DNA of 64,000 nt from Caprella mutica (GCA_947561585.1 CANNZV010001182.1:62001-126000); one strand, 5' to 3'; counted from the first letter of the stretch, positions 12,101 to 24,898 are shown. The notes: a model not told the origin generated them from the sequence alone. Numbers and translations: made by a program.

Positions 12101-14631
12101 ACTCGAGAGACTAGATTTACTGCATAGCAATCTTTCGATGGACTTCGATGAGTTTGCTCAACTGATAGCTAACAGTAGTCCAAAGTCCGACCAACAAATT
12201 CGATGGGGAAACTTGCTGGAGAAGAATACACTGCAAGCTGCAGTTTCATCTATAGCAAGGTATATTACGGTTGCTTATTAGGTAAATTATATTTAGTTAT
12301 TATTACTCATAATAATATTAAGACATGATATAATTGTCATGATTCTATTTTCTAAGTAGCAATAGTTTTCCTGTATTCATTGTTCAATTGCCTTACCAAA
12401 TGAAATTAATCATAATATTAACCCTCAGGAAACTTCAAGAACAAGTTAATGAAGTATTCTCTACTGCAATCGGACTGGGCCTGGTTCTGTGGTATCACCT
12501 TCATGTTGGACGAATTACTCTCAAGCAAATTGAAGTCTTAACTCTGATGGATTCTACTCTTAATGCAAATGCTTTCACTTCTCCAATCCCCTGGTTGGAG
12601 CAGGATAAATGGAATAATATTATCAAGTTGGAAAAACTGAAACAGTTTGAGAATTTAGCACAGCAATTGATTGACTCTTCTGAAGAATGGCTTCACTGGT
12701 GTTCATCAGAATACATTGAAACGAGCAATTTTCCTAAATCGCATCAAAAAAGTATAACTGGATTTCTGAAGCTGTTATTGACAGCAGCTCTAAGATTTGA
12801 TCGATTGGAAGAGGCGGCCGAAATGTACTACATGAGAATATTGAAAACAGCTACGAAATCTTCTGTTGAATCCTTGCAGAACACAGTTTTGTCGGTGAAC
12901 ATGTTGCAACCTATAGTTCTTACGTCATTCTTGACTGAATCCTCTAGTTTTTTCTCAGATTTACACAGATCTTGCTATCCTCTTGTGGAGATTGATAGCG
13001 AATCAGTGAAGATTCTAAGTTTGAATCCAGACAAAATGAGCTGTCTTTTACATTCGATTATGACATCAGCCAAAAAGGGTCATTGGTTAATTTTAAAATG
13101 CATTGGATCAACTGACAATGATTTCAAATTTATCAAAAAATACCTAGATGAGTTGAAACAGTGTGAGGTGCATAAAAGATTCCGTTTGTGGTTATTAACA
13201 TTTGATGAGATATTACCATCTACCTCCCAATTCATTTCAATCCACAGGATCTATTATTCGGCTCCTATGTTTTTACGGGAAAGTGTGGAGAGATGTTACA
13301 AAATACTAGGAGATAATGTGCTATCTCTCTACAATCAGGATATACACAAAAGCCAATTAATCTCTGTTATACTATTCCATATTTCAATAGTGGCACGTCA
13401 ACTCGTTGAGGAGAAGGGATATCTCTACAGACTTACTGACGAAGAGTGGACGAAATCGGAGAAAATGCTGAGGGATTCGCTCTCATCCCAGCCAACTGAT
13501 TTAACCCAAATCGAACCATTTAATTTGGTGATAATGCTATTGCCAATATACTCTAATGCGATTGCAACTGAACGAATGGAGGCTACTTTGAAACATATGA
13601 TTCAGGAGAAACTGGAAATGAGCGCCATTTTGGATATTCCAAATCGTATTCCAGCTCTTACTCATTATACAGTTCCAGATGAGAATAATTTGGATGCCCA
13701 TATGAACCAACTGGAATTTATTTACAAAGCTTCTAATGCTACTATGTCTTGCTTGTCTCAAGCTTTGGTTTTGAAAAGAAAAACTCAAGAGAATAAAAAG
13801 ATTTTGAACGCTATTAAAATACTATTTGACATAGATAACAAGAAGGAAGATACATCTAATAAGTGGATTGAAAACATAGTATCAATAAAAGTACAATTGG
13901 AAAATATTGTAATCAAACCTTATGACTCCTTTGATAATTTCATTTGTACTGAAATTTCTGATTTCCTAGACATGGTGGATGAAATTCTCACTATACTGAA
14001 AAGTAACACCAACGACAAACATAAATATTCACTACTAGAAAAATTCATCACACTGATGTTTAGGAACAAATTCAGCTGGGTGTCCCATGCTCAAGAAATG
14101 AATACGGAGAACTGCATGAATGGCGTGATCGAAAATGCTAAATACCTTGCACACTACCTGTCTTCTGATAATAGAAAGAAAAGAATAGCACTGAAATATT
14201 TCATCAATGTTGAACAATTCTTAATGGCATATGTGAGAAGGCACTTTCCAGACTATATCGAAGAGGACCATTCTACTCTGAAATTCATCTACGTGCCGCA
14301 TTCATTCCGGACGCTATCCGGTACATCGGCCCAGTGCCTAACTCTGGATGAACTCAGTCTCATCGGGGCATCTTGGGACCCAATGGGTGAAAGGTTGATA
14401 ACCCGAGATAAACCTTACATGCATCAACTCTGTCAGGAAATCAGCATTTCGGTTGTCGTCAGTTACAGTGACTTGGGCAAAAGAATTCTATGTAGTGACA
14501 ACACTGGCGTTAATTTGCCGGTCTATAGAGTTGATGATATGGACTTTACTCCGTTATTTCAAATAACTCTTCCTTCTAGTTTAGATCAGGAGATGCTTTT
14601 TCATCAAGCAGTCAGGTTGATTATAGGCTAA
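134..14631 (+). CDS. DYNC2H1: Dynein heavy chain, probably cytoplasmic dynein-2 (IFT) heavy chain; 5' end outside window
   Basis: Spliced exons that keep one frame: 134-297, 960-1059, 1157-1252, 1566-1720, 2110-2171, 2213-2405, 2508-2673, 2751-2897, 2997-3214, 3291-3408, 3480-7271, 7368-12259, 12429-14631 (12306 nt, 4101 aa plus stop). Dynein-2 heavy chains are about 4300 aa, so roughly 200 N-terminal residues are missing upstream. In order: tail and linker (to about 6700), AAA1 with Walker A GGKSSGKTE (about 6858), AAA2 with FGKKGSGKS (about 7820), AAA3 with CGESGVGKT (about 8722), AAA4 with GPYGTGK (about 9743), coiled-coil stalk 10230-11200 holding the microtubule-binding domain (KIRGLLRPPLQVEK), AAA5-AAA6 and a short C-terminus. 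Dynein-2 drives retrograde intraflagellar transport; in insects this concerns sensory cilia (Drosophila btv). The heavy-chain family is certain from the domain order. The dynein-2 assignment rests on length, AAA3 style and C-terminus, and is less sure. Walker B motifs are eroded (see findings). Confidence 0.85.
298..959 (+). other. Dynein intron with a small perfect palindrome
   Basis: GT-AG intron. Around 551-583 the motif ctgtgattgggt is followed, after a short spacer, by its reverse complement acccaatcacag. This makes a 12-bp stem that carries two inverted CCAAT boxes. The rest is AT-rich with no visible coding content. Confidence 0.6.
1253..1565 (+). other. Dynein intron containing a DR1-type nuclear receptor motif
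   Basis: GT-AG intron between the exons ending SYYSK and starting VYELF. Within a locally GC-richer patch, 1366-1378 reads tgacctttgaccc. Its reverse complement is a direct repeat of two half-sites spaced by one base (DR1). No evidence of function. Confidence 0.4.
1785..2005. repeat. 20-bp minisatellite in a dynein intron
   Basis: About ten imperfect copies of catatgcaaatcacgaaatg, lying inside the intron 1721-2109. Variants replace cacg by catg and catatg by cacatg. The short frames it leaves open are not coding. Confidence 0.9.
2898..2996 (+). other. Probable GC-AG intron of the dynein gene
   Basis: The only splice that keeps the frame between the exon ending QSEID and the exon starting LIKKQRW uses the donor gcaagt at 2898, the usual form of a GC donor, and the acceptor aaacag at 2991-2996. 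The GT two bases further on would put the next exon out of frame. Confidence 0.65.
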
Positions 14632-16502
14632 CATCTCAGAAATTATTGCTAACAGGTTTTTGTTGGACGTAAGAAACATGCATGGAGGTGATGGGGAGAC
14701 AGAAAAACAAATTATTTTGCAATTTTTTTAATCAAGAAATGGAAAAAATACAGTTCAGTACAGCTTGATTGAATAATACATTAATTATATAGATATTTCA
14801 TTACAAGGTGCTAGGATTTTTTTTTTTGAACAATTACAGACGATGACTTGCATTTTTAAAACTGTATGTTCGCTGATATTTCACTGTAAGAATTAGGTGT
14901 ACATTTTATGCCATTCTTTTATAATTTGTAAAGCACACTAAATAAATAAATCAGCATATTGTGTAATTAATGTGAATAAACATTTGTATAAATATCTATG
15001 TGGGTTAAAATCTTTTATAGGGTACAGAAGCTACTGGGGTTATCCTATTTAACTAATTCTATTTAGTTAGGTTAGTTCCTAACTAATTCTATTTCATAAA
15101 ATAAGAGTAAAAATTAACACTAAATAAGAATGTCATTATTTTTGCTACTCAAACCTGCAGGAAGTCAATTATTTTGTATTTACAAATTAAATTAACCCAT
15201 AATGCCAAACTATAAAAAATAAGATGGAATTTTCGAATCAAATTAATTATTAACTTTAAGAATATTTATAGGACGTAAACATTTGATATGAAATAACATT
15301 GGTTTAAAATAAGCTACATAAATAGTTCTGTATTTACATTGAATAATATAACTTAAACAAATAAAAGATTCATTAGTATACATATACAAATCATTGGTGT
15401 AGAATATATCACGAAAATTACGAATTCATCATATTGGTTCTAGGTAAATTCCGCCCCAGTTAAATTCAGTAAAGTATACTTCATCGAGAACTGGACCGCT
15501 ATCCTACCCTTAGGTGAATAGTGTTTTACCTGGAGTGGAGTTTACACGGTTCCAATATTCTGGGGTGGAGTTTACCGGGTTAGAATATGAATACCGGCCT
15601 CCCATCATAATATACAAATAGTCAGTATTAGAACAGTTTATTGAAATCTTTACACTAGTTTGTACGAAAATTTATAAATAAAATTTCATGTTCAACAAAA
15701 ACAGATTTTTCTTTAACACTTTGCACTGATGTCGAAGAATTACGGAAATTGATCTTAAAAATGACATACCAGTCAAAGTCAAACTGTTCATTAAAAGCAT
15801 TTCTCTGACTGATTGGACGAATCATATGAACATTAATATTTAACAGTTCTGCAATCGGGTTTTCAGATTCAGTGATTAAATATGATTACTTGAACGGTAA
15901 ATGGTTCTTATTTGTAAATTTTGACTGTATTTTTTTTGAAAGATTAGAACTACGAAATTCAGAGACTTTAATCTGTGTTCGTCTCTCTAAGGTTAAGATT
16001 TGCAGCAGGAGAGTTCACTTTCCGAAAACCGATCCAACCAACAGAATCAATTAGGTATTTATGATTGAATCAAAGAATGGAAGATATTGATCCAAATAAA
16101 AACCAAATTAATTTATTCATGTTAACTGTGTCTTAAAAATCGTATTTTTAGTTTATTTTAAAAGAAACTTATCAAAATATTATAAATATCGAAATTCTTG
16201 TAAGTCTTGTTCGAAAACCGTAGATAATCTAAGATCTAAGGACTTTATTCGTGAATACTGCTACTACCTAAAATACAACTCTTAAAATAAGTTGGTTATT
16301 GAAAAAAGACCTCCAAAATAACCAGGAATATTAATGATAGTAAAAGACAATCTATACGAAAGCTAAAAGTTATTACGACTATTGCATACCTCTACATACT
16401 AGCACATTCTTCTATTGGCTACAACTGTCAGATTTTCTCAAAGATCAACCTTTCTACATTTCACTGATATGTTCATTCCAAATATATTCAGTATATTTTT
16501 CT
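14632..16502. other. Convergent spacer between dynein and neverland, with 3' UTRs and poly(A) signals
   Basis: The two genes end tail to tail here. AATAAA at 14941-14946 on the + strand is a good candidate signal for the dynein mRNA. TTTATT at 16244-16249 (AATAAA on the - strand) is a candidate for neverland. A foldback element at 15430-15589 lies between them. Nothing else is recognisable. Confidence 0.5.
15430..15589. mobile_element. MITE-like foldback element
   Basis: About 160 bp with imperfect terminal inverted repeats near 29 bp. The left arm contains ggtaaattccgcccca and the right arm tggggtggagtttacc. Both ends start or finish in catatt/aatatg. The inner part repeats the right-arm motif near 15533. 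No coding capacity and no clear target duplication. Confidence 0.6.
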
Positions 16503-18476
16503 CTACCAATCCATGGAGTCTTTGGACTCGATGTCTCCAAGTCTTGGCGAATTCTCTGAGTAGAACTGTTGGTACCAAGTGCGGTATTTCTTGATTAGTT
16601 TGTCCTCTGCCATCAGCATAGGTTTATGTAGATACTGTTTGCTGTTCCACACTGTGATGTCTCTTTCAAACTGAAAAAGGAGATGATGAGTTATTTTAAA
16701 AACGGTCATTTTATTATGCCCCAAGGCGACAAATTATGTATTTGGGGTGTTTTTTTCCTTAAATGATCTGATAAGCATAGTTGTACGCCTACATTACCTA
16801 GGCACATTTCTGTTTTATTTGATTTTTTTTTCGCTTTTTATTGTTAAATATGCTTTCTTCACCCATACGTTACAAAAATATCATAAAAATCTCGTTTTTT
16901 TTCTCCAGGCTCAGTTGAAATTAGAGCGTAAAGTGTTAAATCAAATGCACAATTTGCGATAAAGGCTAACTCACATGGTTGGCTTCAGAATAGAGGGCTA
17001 TTTTAGCAATGGGTGTTATCCACATGGGCGAAGTGTAAATGTGATGATACACCAACTGTCTAAGAGGCTCTAGAGGTGTCACTGTTTGGACCATGACACC
17101 CTTGCCGATTGGAGTGTCGAAAAAGAGGTGGACGAGACCGGGACCGATCTGAAAATGGAGAATTCAACATCTTAAACATATAACAATTTTAAATTATAAA
17201 ACCAGGAGTCCAGGACCGAAAAAAATGAGAGAATTACGATAAAAAATTGTTATTATATAATCCAATAGTGAAAATTCAGCGTACATACCTGTGAAATTTC
17301 AACATTGGTGGGTAGGAATTTGAATCCGAAAGCCTTGAAGACGACATGGTGAAAGATTTTAACTTTGGCAATGTGGCTTTCGTCCCCTTCACACGCTTGC
17401 CATGAACCACTCCATTGATGAGTGCAAAAGTCCATCTACAACGAAGAGAAAAATCTTTATCAGTTATTATGTACAATCAAAGAAAATCTTTATCAGTTAT
17501 GTACAGTCAAGCAAAAGTGTATCTGTAATGATTTATGACAGTTAACTAATTTCACATTTCCAAAAACAAAAATGTCAATGTTTGTAGCTATTTTAGAATT
17601 AGGTTGGCTACACGATGAAAAATTTGTAAAAATTGAGAATGATAGAAAATTAGAAAACTTCGATTTGTGAAATTAGCATCATGAGGATACTTTTTTCTGA
17701 TAGTACATTAGACTGAAGGTTGCCTTTAGGTTTTTAGTTTCATTTAATGGACGACAAAGATATTTGACCAAAAAAAATAAATCTTTTCGCTTACTATTTT
17801 AAAGAATACTATGAAACTAATGACTAAGTTAGGATCTAGAGATGTATCACGAAATTGTAGTTCTACGTGTAAATTCTCGTGATAGATAAGATTGTATAGA
17901 TAATAAGATTGTACAGATGAGGATTAGAGAGTAAAAGCGAGTGCAGAGGACCTCAACGAGTTTGTTGTTAGTAGATAACAATTGGAGAAGTAAAATGTGT
18001 GTGTAGAAATTGATTGTTGGCGCCAGATTAGTGGGACTGTTAATAATCGATGATGAAACCCCAGAGATAAAATGTGTTGGAACCAAAGAAGATTAAAAAG
18101 TATTCCTACTCCCGATAAATTCTTCTCATGGAATTAAGATATTGATGATTTATTAGGAGGTTTATTATTCGTTTTGGTTTTCATGAAAAAAACGTCTTTA
18201 AAATAAAATAGAAGTTAGAAAATATATTTGTTATTGTAAACTGAATTTACTTATTAGGGATACATTACTGCTTTCGATAATATAATATTAACACTAATGT
18301 GTATATTGATGTACTGTGAACACATATAAAATCTCGAAAATCCCTTTCCAAAAAAAAAAAAAAATCGAAACATCATTACAATTAATTAATTAACTCAACC
18401 CCTCACTCGTAGTTCCTGAAGGAATTTCCTCTTCTGTAAAGATTTTATCCTTCTTGTTTTTAATGGAAAAATATTG

Positions 18477-18517
<41 letters not shown>

Positions 18518-21500
18518 CCGGTGACAACAGATGCCCGAAAAGTTTTTTTTACTTAAACAGGGGCTTGAGTTCTGTTTATTTTTTTTTACTCAATACATAT
18601 TATCCTTTTCATCATAAATAAAATTACGTGATGTTTTTAAACAGGTAATACTAATTTAATAGTTCTTACCTTAGACTCGGTAAAGACTTCATTCAGGTTA
18701 GCCCCTTTGAAGACACTGGGTACGTGCAGATGCCCCAAATGAGCCATGTCGGCACCGTTCTCTGGGATTTCCTGGAAGTTAATAGGTACAACTTTGAGGC
18801 AATGACTTGGCAAAATATTTACTGCTGGAATTCGCAGGCATAACAACACTTCAATTGGAAGGAAATATTAGGTAAATAAATAGGAAGTTTTTGCATGATC
18901 TTCAACTGACATTGAAGTTGAAGGTAAGGAGAAAAACTGAACAGATATACGTTGTCATGACCCGCACCAAAAGTTGTTTATCATTTTTCATGAAAAACTT
19001 GAGACGAATTATCAGTACAGTGGTTCAACAACGTGTTTTTTTTTTCATTTTTTTTTTGTTAGCAGTGAAAAAGACGAATAATTTATTGTTACAAAATGAA
19101 TCTTCGCATGAAAATGAGTAGGTAGAGTAAAACTCCTGAGTTATGATGTACTCGAGTAATGAAGGACCTGAGTTATGAAATGCACCTGAGTTATTAAGTA
19201 GTTTTCTATGTTTAAATTGTAGAAAATGATATGTGTCAAAAATTTCGGCATAGTTATCTCTCAATGACCATAGTTTTCTATGATTGTAATCATAGAAAAC
19301 TATCTAGTGCACTCGGGGTATGAAGTTTACTTTGAGTTATGAAGGATCCAATACTTCATAACTCAGGAGTTTCACTGTATTACAAAACATCCAAAAGACA
19401 AAGAAAAAGAACTAGAATTACGGTGTACTAAATCATTACTTGAGAATGTTTTACTTCAAATAGGCCTCTTAGTTCATCTTCAATTTTTACCCCAATTTTT
19501 TTTTCATCAAATTGTTTACCTGAATGTGAGCCAAGATTTCATGTTTGGTCCGTCCTCTGTATCGCCAGTAACCAGAAGTGACGTCTGGTATTTCTGGAAC
19601 TTCCCAAGATGGATCCCTATTTTCAGCGTCAAACCACACGAAGATGAAACCGTTGAGATCTCTTGTGGGGTAGTTGTTAACTTTCGCAAAATCTGGAACT
19701 GATTTCGAACACGATTAGTTATTTAAATCTGTCAACGATCTATTATATTCTGTACACTATAATCTGGAACTGATTTCGAACAAGATTAGTTATTTAAATC
19801 TGTCAACGATCTTATATATTCTGTCACTATAATCTGGAACTGATTTCGAACACGATTAGGTATTTAAATCTGTCAACGATCTATTATATTCTGCACACTA
19901 TAATCTGGAACTGATTTCGAACACGATTAGGTATTTAAATATGTCAACTATCCATTATATTCTGCACACTATTATCTGGCTGTAATTGATTTCGAACCGG
20001 ATTAGTTATTTAAATCTGTCAACGATCTATTGTATTCTGTATACTATAATCTGGAACTGATTTCGAACAGGATTAGTTATTTAAATCTGTCAACGATCTA
20101 TTGTATTCTGTATACTATAATCTATAACTGATTTCGAACAGGATTAGTTATTTAAATCTGTCAACGATCTTTTATATTCTGTACACTATAATCTGGAACT
20201 GATTTCGAACAGGATTAGTTATAGTTCATTAAAAATATCAACGATCTTTTATATTCTGTACTCTAGGCGAAACTTTTTTCTGCTGAAATATAATTCATAT
20301 GGATTTTTGTTTCATCACAACCTTGAATGGCAAAAACTCACTTCAAGTTTTTCAACTCTTTGGTGTTTTACCACGTATTGTGCCTTGTTGAACTACAGAA
20401 AAACTAGTTTGCAACATTTAGAATTATGTACAAGCTACACAGAAAAGAAATTGGTACAAGAACATCACCTTCTCTAAGATACATTTATGCTTACTACTTT
20501 TTTCTCAGTAACATAGTTTTTACAATCGCAGTCACTTTTTTGAACATTAGGTGTTCGAATTGGATACTATTTAAATGATTCGAATGTAAAAGTGACATTT
20601 TTTTGGAATGGATCCCAATCACTATTCGGAAAATGGTTAGAAGAAATGTACATTTGTTTAAGAAATCTATGTTTGATTTAGCATACATAGGTTGAAATAT
20701 TACTTCAATACAGTAGAACTCCTCTATAGTGAATGAGTTAGGATGTACCTAGTATAGTGAACAAATTTTCTTTAGTTTGCCATAAAATTTGCTCAATATA
20801 CGAGGTACATCCTAATTCATTCTGTCATTCACTATAAATGAGTTCATTATAGAGGAGTTCTTATGTATAAGAAATATATACATATTATTTATTTACTTTT
20901 CGCAGTGTAGGGAATAGTTTTGCATTTGCCGTCAGTTCCGTCGAACTGCCACCCATGGAAAGGACACTCGATACAGTTGCCCTTAACTACTCCGCCGGCT
21001 GCCAAGTTGGCTCCCAGATGCGGGCAGTAGGCATCCACTGCCATGACAGTTCCAGTGGAGCCTCTAAACACAGCCAGGTTGTGACCCAGAACCTGAACTG
21101 ACACTACCTGAATCGAGAGAAAACAATGTGAAATATTTTGTACGTAATTTGCTCTTTCAAAATTTGGTCCAGTTTAGTGTATACTTTTGCACCTATTTTC
21201 CACTTAGGCCCTACTAATATTTCAATTTAAAAATATTATATTGTAAAAAACATTCATCTGGTGTATTAACTTATAATGATAATTGTCAATAGTTATTATT
21301 GGCTAAATTATATATTGGAATCTTGATTAAAATATTAGTTCCTTTCAAAATGAGTAGAATAATAAATTTTTAGTCTTCAATTCTCAATTTTATGTAAGAG
21401 AAGCCAATATAATATCACCAAAGATTCAAAATGAAAACTTTCAATACCTTAACTTATTTGAAATCTATTGAACTATCAGAATAATTCAGTGAAGATAAAT

Positions 21501-22454
21501 AATAATATTTAAAAGTCTTCACAAACCTGTCCAATGGCCAAATTTCGACTTTCTTCCACTACGAACCATCCATTGGGATAGACTGGCGGTAAAACTCCTG
21601 CTTTTCTTAGTTTCTGAAGTCTGTTGATTTTATCGGCCAGCTTTCTACCTGATAACTTTGTCTTTGGGGACGTAAATGGGATGTAACTCAAAAAACCATC
21701 ATTGTTGTTCTCTTGCATGAACTCCCAGCCAACATCACTGACACCCTGTGTGAGAAAAACAAATTGGATGATTTTAGAACTTAAAAAATACTCTCATATA
21801 TTAATCCTTCTCACAGTATGAAATGATTTGTACTGTTCATACTATAAAGTTATTCAAAATTTTCAGATTACCAAATATTCATCAGTTCGAAATTTAGATT
21901 ATTTAAATTGACTATAATGAATATTTGCCAACATGTTCAGGGTGATCTCTCACCAGATCAATTTTAAATGATTAAAAATTGGTTAGGTTAGATTGACCTT
22001 CAAGTTCAAGATATTTAAGACCTAATTCGATCATAATAAAATTTTATTTTGATACATCAGTTGAACGAGTATGAATTTTTTCATTAAATTGTATCTTAAG
22101 ATTTAAAATCTCAGTGATAAAGAATAGGCAATAAACAAAATATTAAAGGTATTAATATTGTGAGTTATTTCAATTTTCTGACACCTGATAAGTAGCTACC
22201 TTATCTCTGTTCAATGGCGTAAAAGCCAAATAAATGAGCACCGCCCCACAAATTACAGCCAGTAAGGTAGGTAGCGATGAAATAAGTGATGCGGCAAAAA
22301 CTGCTGCGTAACCTGACTCCAAATCCGTATAGTCGAAGTGGAGGTAGGTGTTTACGATGGGGATGTCCATCACTTTAGTGAAATTGAGTAGCAGCTCTGC
22401 ACTGGTCTCTGGCACTGCACACATCTTCATAAAAAGCCACGAAAAGAGACCCAT
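16503..22454 (-). CDS. nvd: Neverland, Rieske oxygenase (cholesterol 7-desaturase), ecdysteroid biosynthesis
   Basis: Exons in transcript order: 22454-22200, 21745-21527, 21107-20897, 19698-19520, 18771-18670, 17435-17289, 17148-16975, 16670-16503; 1455 nt, 484 aa. All junctions are GT-AG and in phase. A membrane segment spans about residues 50-78. The Rieske 2Fe-2S site is C186-P-H188 and C206-P-F-H209 (YCPHLGANL and CPFHGW). The mononuclear iron site is D296-M-A-H299-L-G-H-L-H304 in [16 protein letters not shown], the family signature. The enzyme converts cholesterol to 7-dehydrocholesterol, the first step of ecdysteroid synthesis in steroidogenic cells. The start is the first ATG after an upstream acceptor-like site at 22463, so the 5' UTR may be spliced. 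The first donor is ambiguous: AAG|gtagct (used here) or ten codons on at CAG|gtgtca gives 15 extra bases in frame. Convergent with dynein, divergent from spook. Confidence 0.96.
17515..17712 (+). repeat. Dispersed repeat, copy 1 (in a neverland intron)
   Basis: About 200 bp closely resembling 27324-27531 in the same orientation. Shared blocks include gtaatgattt, tgtttgtag, acacgatga, agaaaattagaaaact and gatttgtgaaa. No coding frame. It is a member of an interspersed family of unknown class. The surrounding intron (17436-18669) otherwise holds AT-rich DNA and long A runs at about 18350 and 18485. Confidence 0.75.
19125..19377. mobile_element. MITE with pogo/Tc1-like ends in a neverland intron
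   Basis: The ends read gagtaaaactcctgagttat and, inverted, cagtgaaactcctgagttat. A TA dinucleotide directly flanks each side (19123-19124, 19378-19379). Inside there is a second palindrome (atagttttctatgattgtaa next to its inverse). At 253 bp and non-coding, it is a non-autonomous element by inference. Confidence 0.75.
19691..20268. repeat. 71-bp tandem array overlapping a neverland splice acceptor
   Basis: Eight copies, starting at about 19691, 19762, 19832, 19903, 19973, 20049, 20120 and 20191. The first copy overlaps the exon 19520-19698: the real acceptor on the - strand, cgaaatcag|ttccagat, is part of the unit and recurs in the others, six times exactly and twice with changes. The unit also carries ttatttaaatctgtcaacga. 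Confidence 0.9.
20711..20865. mobile_element. MITE with pogo-like inverted ends in a neverland intron
   Basis: 155 bp. The left end is cagtagaactcctctatagt; the right end inverted is cataagaactcctctataat. TA flanks both sides (20709-20710, 20866-20867). Inner subterminal palindromes (taggatgtacct / aggtacatccta) extend the foldback. Non-coding and non-autonomous. Confidence 0.8.
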
Positions 22455-22576
22455 CTTGAGCACTGGAAAACACAAACGGCTATTTCAATGGGACCTACCA
22501 CAGCACTGACATGATAACATGTTATTTCAATGTGACTTAGATAAAGATTTGATTAGATAGTGGCACACCTCTCATC

Positions 22577-22584
22577 TATATATA
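22577..22584 (-). promoter_or_regulatory. Possible neverland TATA box
   Basis: TATATATA about 125 bp upstream of the neverland ATG. A start site about 30 bp downstream (near 22550) would give a leader of about 100 nt without splicing. This is position-based inference; such motifs are common in AT-rich DNA. Confidence 0.25.
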
Positions 22585-24898
22585 ATGAGCTCATTATCAA
22601 TTAGCAGATATGGACTTATTATAATAGGTAGGTAGTGTTGCATTACGTCATGCCGGCAATATGAAACACTGTACACTACTTCCGGTTATTCTTTATGACT
22701 CATTCAAAAAGATGAAGCTTATTGTTAGAAGTGGTCATGAGATCTACAGATAACGCTACGAAACAAATTATGTCCAGTAAGAAAAGTTAGATTTGGAAAC
22801 TGAAGATTGAAACCCTAACATAAAATTATCTTTATGTGTTTCAGGAGATATATTTTTTTTAAATTTCGTCTTCATAAACTATTAGTAACTTCAAATTAAC
22901 AAACATTAAGTCACATATTAGGTAAGACAGTAGGTACATTTTAATTTCATGTGATTGATAATAATAGAAATTCATTAATGGATATGGCGGAAGAATACGT
23001 GTGTAAAGATAACAAAAGTACTAGATTAAATACTTATTATGGATTCACAGTCGATTATTATTTCTTGTTAGATGATTTACTGTTTCTCTAAGAACACAAT
23101 ACGGAAAGTGATACTTCGCGGCATCGGAACTAGAACATCAGAAACAATTGAAGATGAAGGAGGTAGGTACTTAGCGGAGGCGGCCAAATGAGACATGGCT
23201 ATAGGTATAATATGTATATATCATGGAATACATTATTTGACGCCTGCTATTCGTAGTTTGCATACAATCGTATCGCCAACTCTCATGCTATAAATAAGCT
23301 CTGTGAATGTGTTGTAATAACATTTTTAGTTACTAAGAGTAACTTGAAGTATATATATTGTATGGCAAACTGATATGCCACATTAATAATTAGTCGTTAT
23401 TGTAGGATTTGACTATTGGCAAGAGTTAGTTATTTTATTTAAACTTTGTTATTACTCTATGATTTTGATGTGTATGAATTTAAAATAGGAACTATATTTA
23501 AATTTTCCAAAAAGTACAATATATCTTTGGCGCCATTTATTAAAGGAATTACGAAAATTTCATTGAAATGGTAGATGGTAAATTTAATCACAGATGTCTA
23601 TCAACAAATATTTATAATTTTTTATAACATAAAGTACTTAACAAAGTACTATTTAGTTCCAATTGACGAGATAACGATTTAGACAGTACCTACATTAGTT
23701 AGTTTGGTTTACTTTAGTTAGTTTGGTTGGTGGTGAGATTTGGTTGTTTGGTTACTAGGGGCCTAGTTGTCATATCGCAAAATCCGCAAGAGAGAAGTGA
23801 ATGAAGGAGTAATTATTATTACAGTTGACCTTGCTCTGACATCAACTTCTTGCCACCATCTTGCAATAAGTAAAATGCATGTCTTTCAGAAAGTTTCATA
23901 AAAAGTTTTCGCATACTATAAAATGTGGAATGGATTAGTATAAAAAAAGAGTTGTGATACTAATTCACAGATGTAAAATTTCGCATATCATAAAAAGTTA
24001 AGTTGTTCTACTAATTCACCATTGTAAAAGTAATGTAGTACCTATATTGAGTTTACGCTTTGACAAAGACCTATGCTAGTCAAACTACTTTTTTAATTTA
24101 AATTTGCACGTGTACTTGTTCATATAATGGAGAAAATGGTTTGGAATATTTGTGTTTTCCCCAGTCCTATCTTGGGGCCATTGCTGTTTTTTTTATCATC
24201 AGGGGTAAAACCAACGGCGCTTAAAGAGCAACAGGTTCCTCTCAAAAATCTTTTTATCAAATGTAGGTATTACTTACATAATTGGACGAGTATGCGAACA
24301 CGTTTTTAAATTAATCATTTAAACCATCAATGTTTTTCAAAGAATTACAATATTTACAACAAGAAGGATATGCCCAAATAAGGTTATACATAATGAACAT
24401 GAATTTTAAAAATTGACAGATAAGCAAGATTTATTAACTAGGTACAATCTAACTGTTTTTCTTTTGTTATAGCGTATTAAGAATATTTATCCAAATAGTT
24501 TAGATTATACTTTAATTGTTATTCCTATTGTATTCCTCATAGAGTTGGTAAATAGTAATATACGTCAAAAAGGTAAAAGAGTCCATGCATAACAAGGAAA
24601 CAAATGACAAACCGGAAAAAGGAATAACTCTAACGAATATAACATTAATCTAATAAAGATATAACAGAAGTACATCTTTTAACCTTATTAAGTAAACAAT
24701 GATATAGCAGTTAAATTCTAAAACTAATTAAATACATTTTGACCAACTGAGAATAAAATACAGTTTTAGAAATTACAAAATTAGATAAATGGCATCGTAC
24801 GAATATAATCAGTAAATAAATTTTTTAACACAAATGACAATTATTCATTTTTTTTTCTTATCAACTTAAATCCAATTCTATGAAATAAATTGCTAATT
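22585..24898. other. Upstream spacer of neverland, no gene seen
   Basis: AT-rich sequence with short T and A runs. No coding exon, tandem array or element end is recognisable. It should contain any neverland 5' control region and further 5' UTR exons. Confidence 0.4.
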
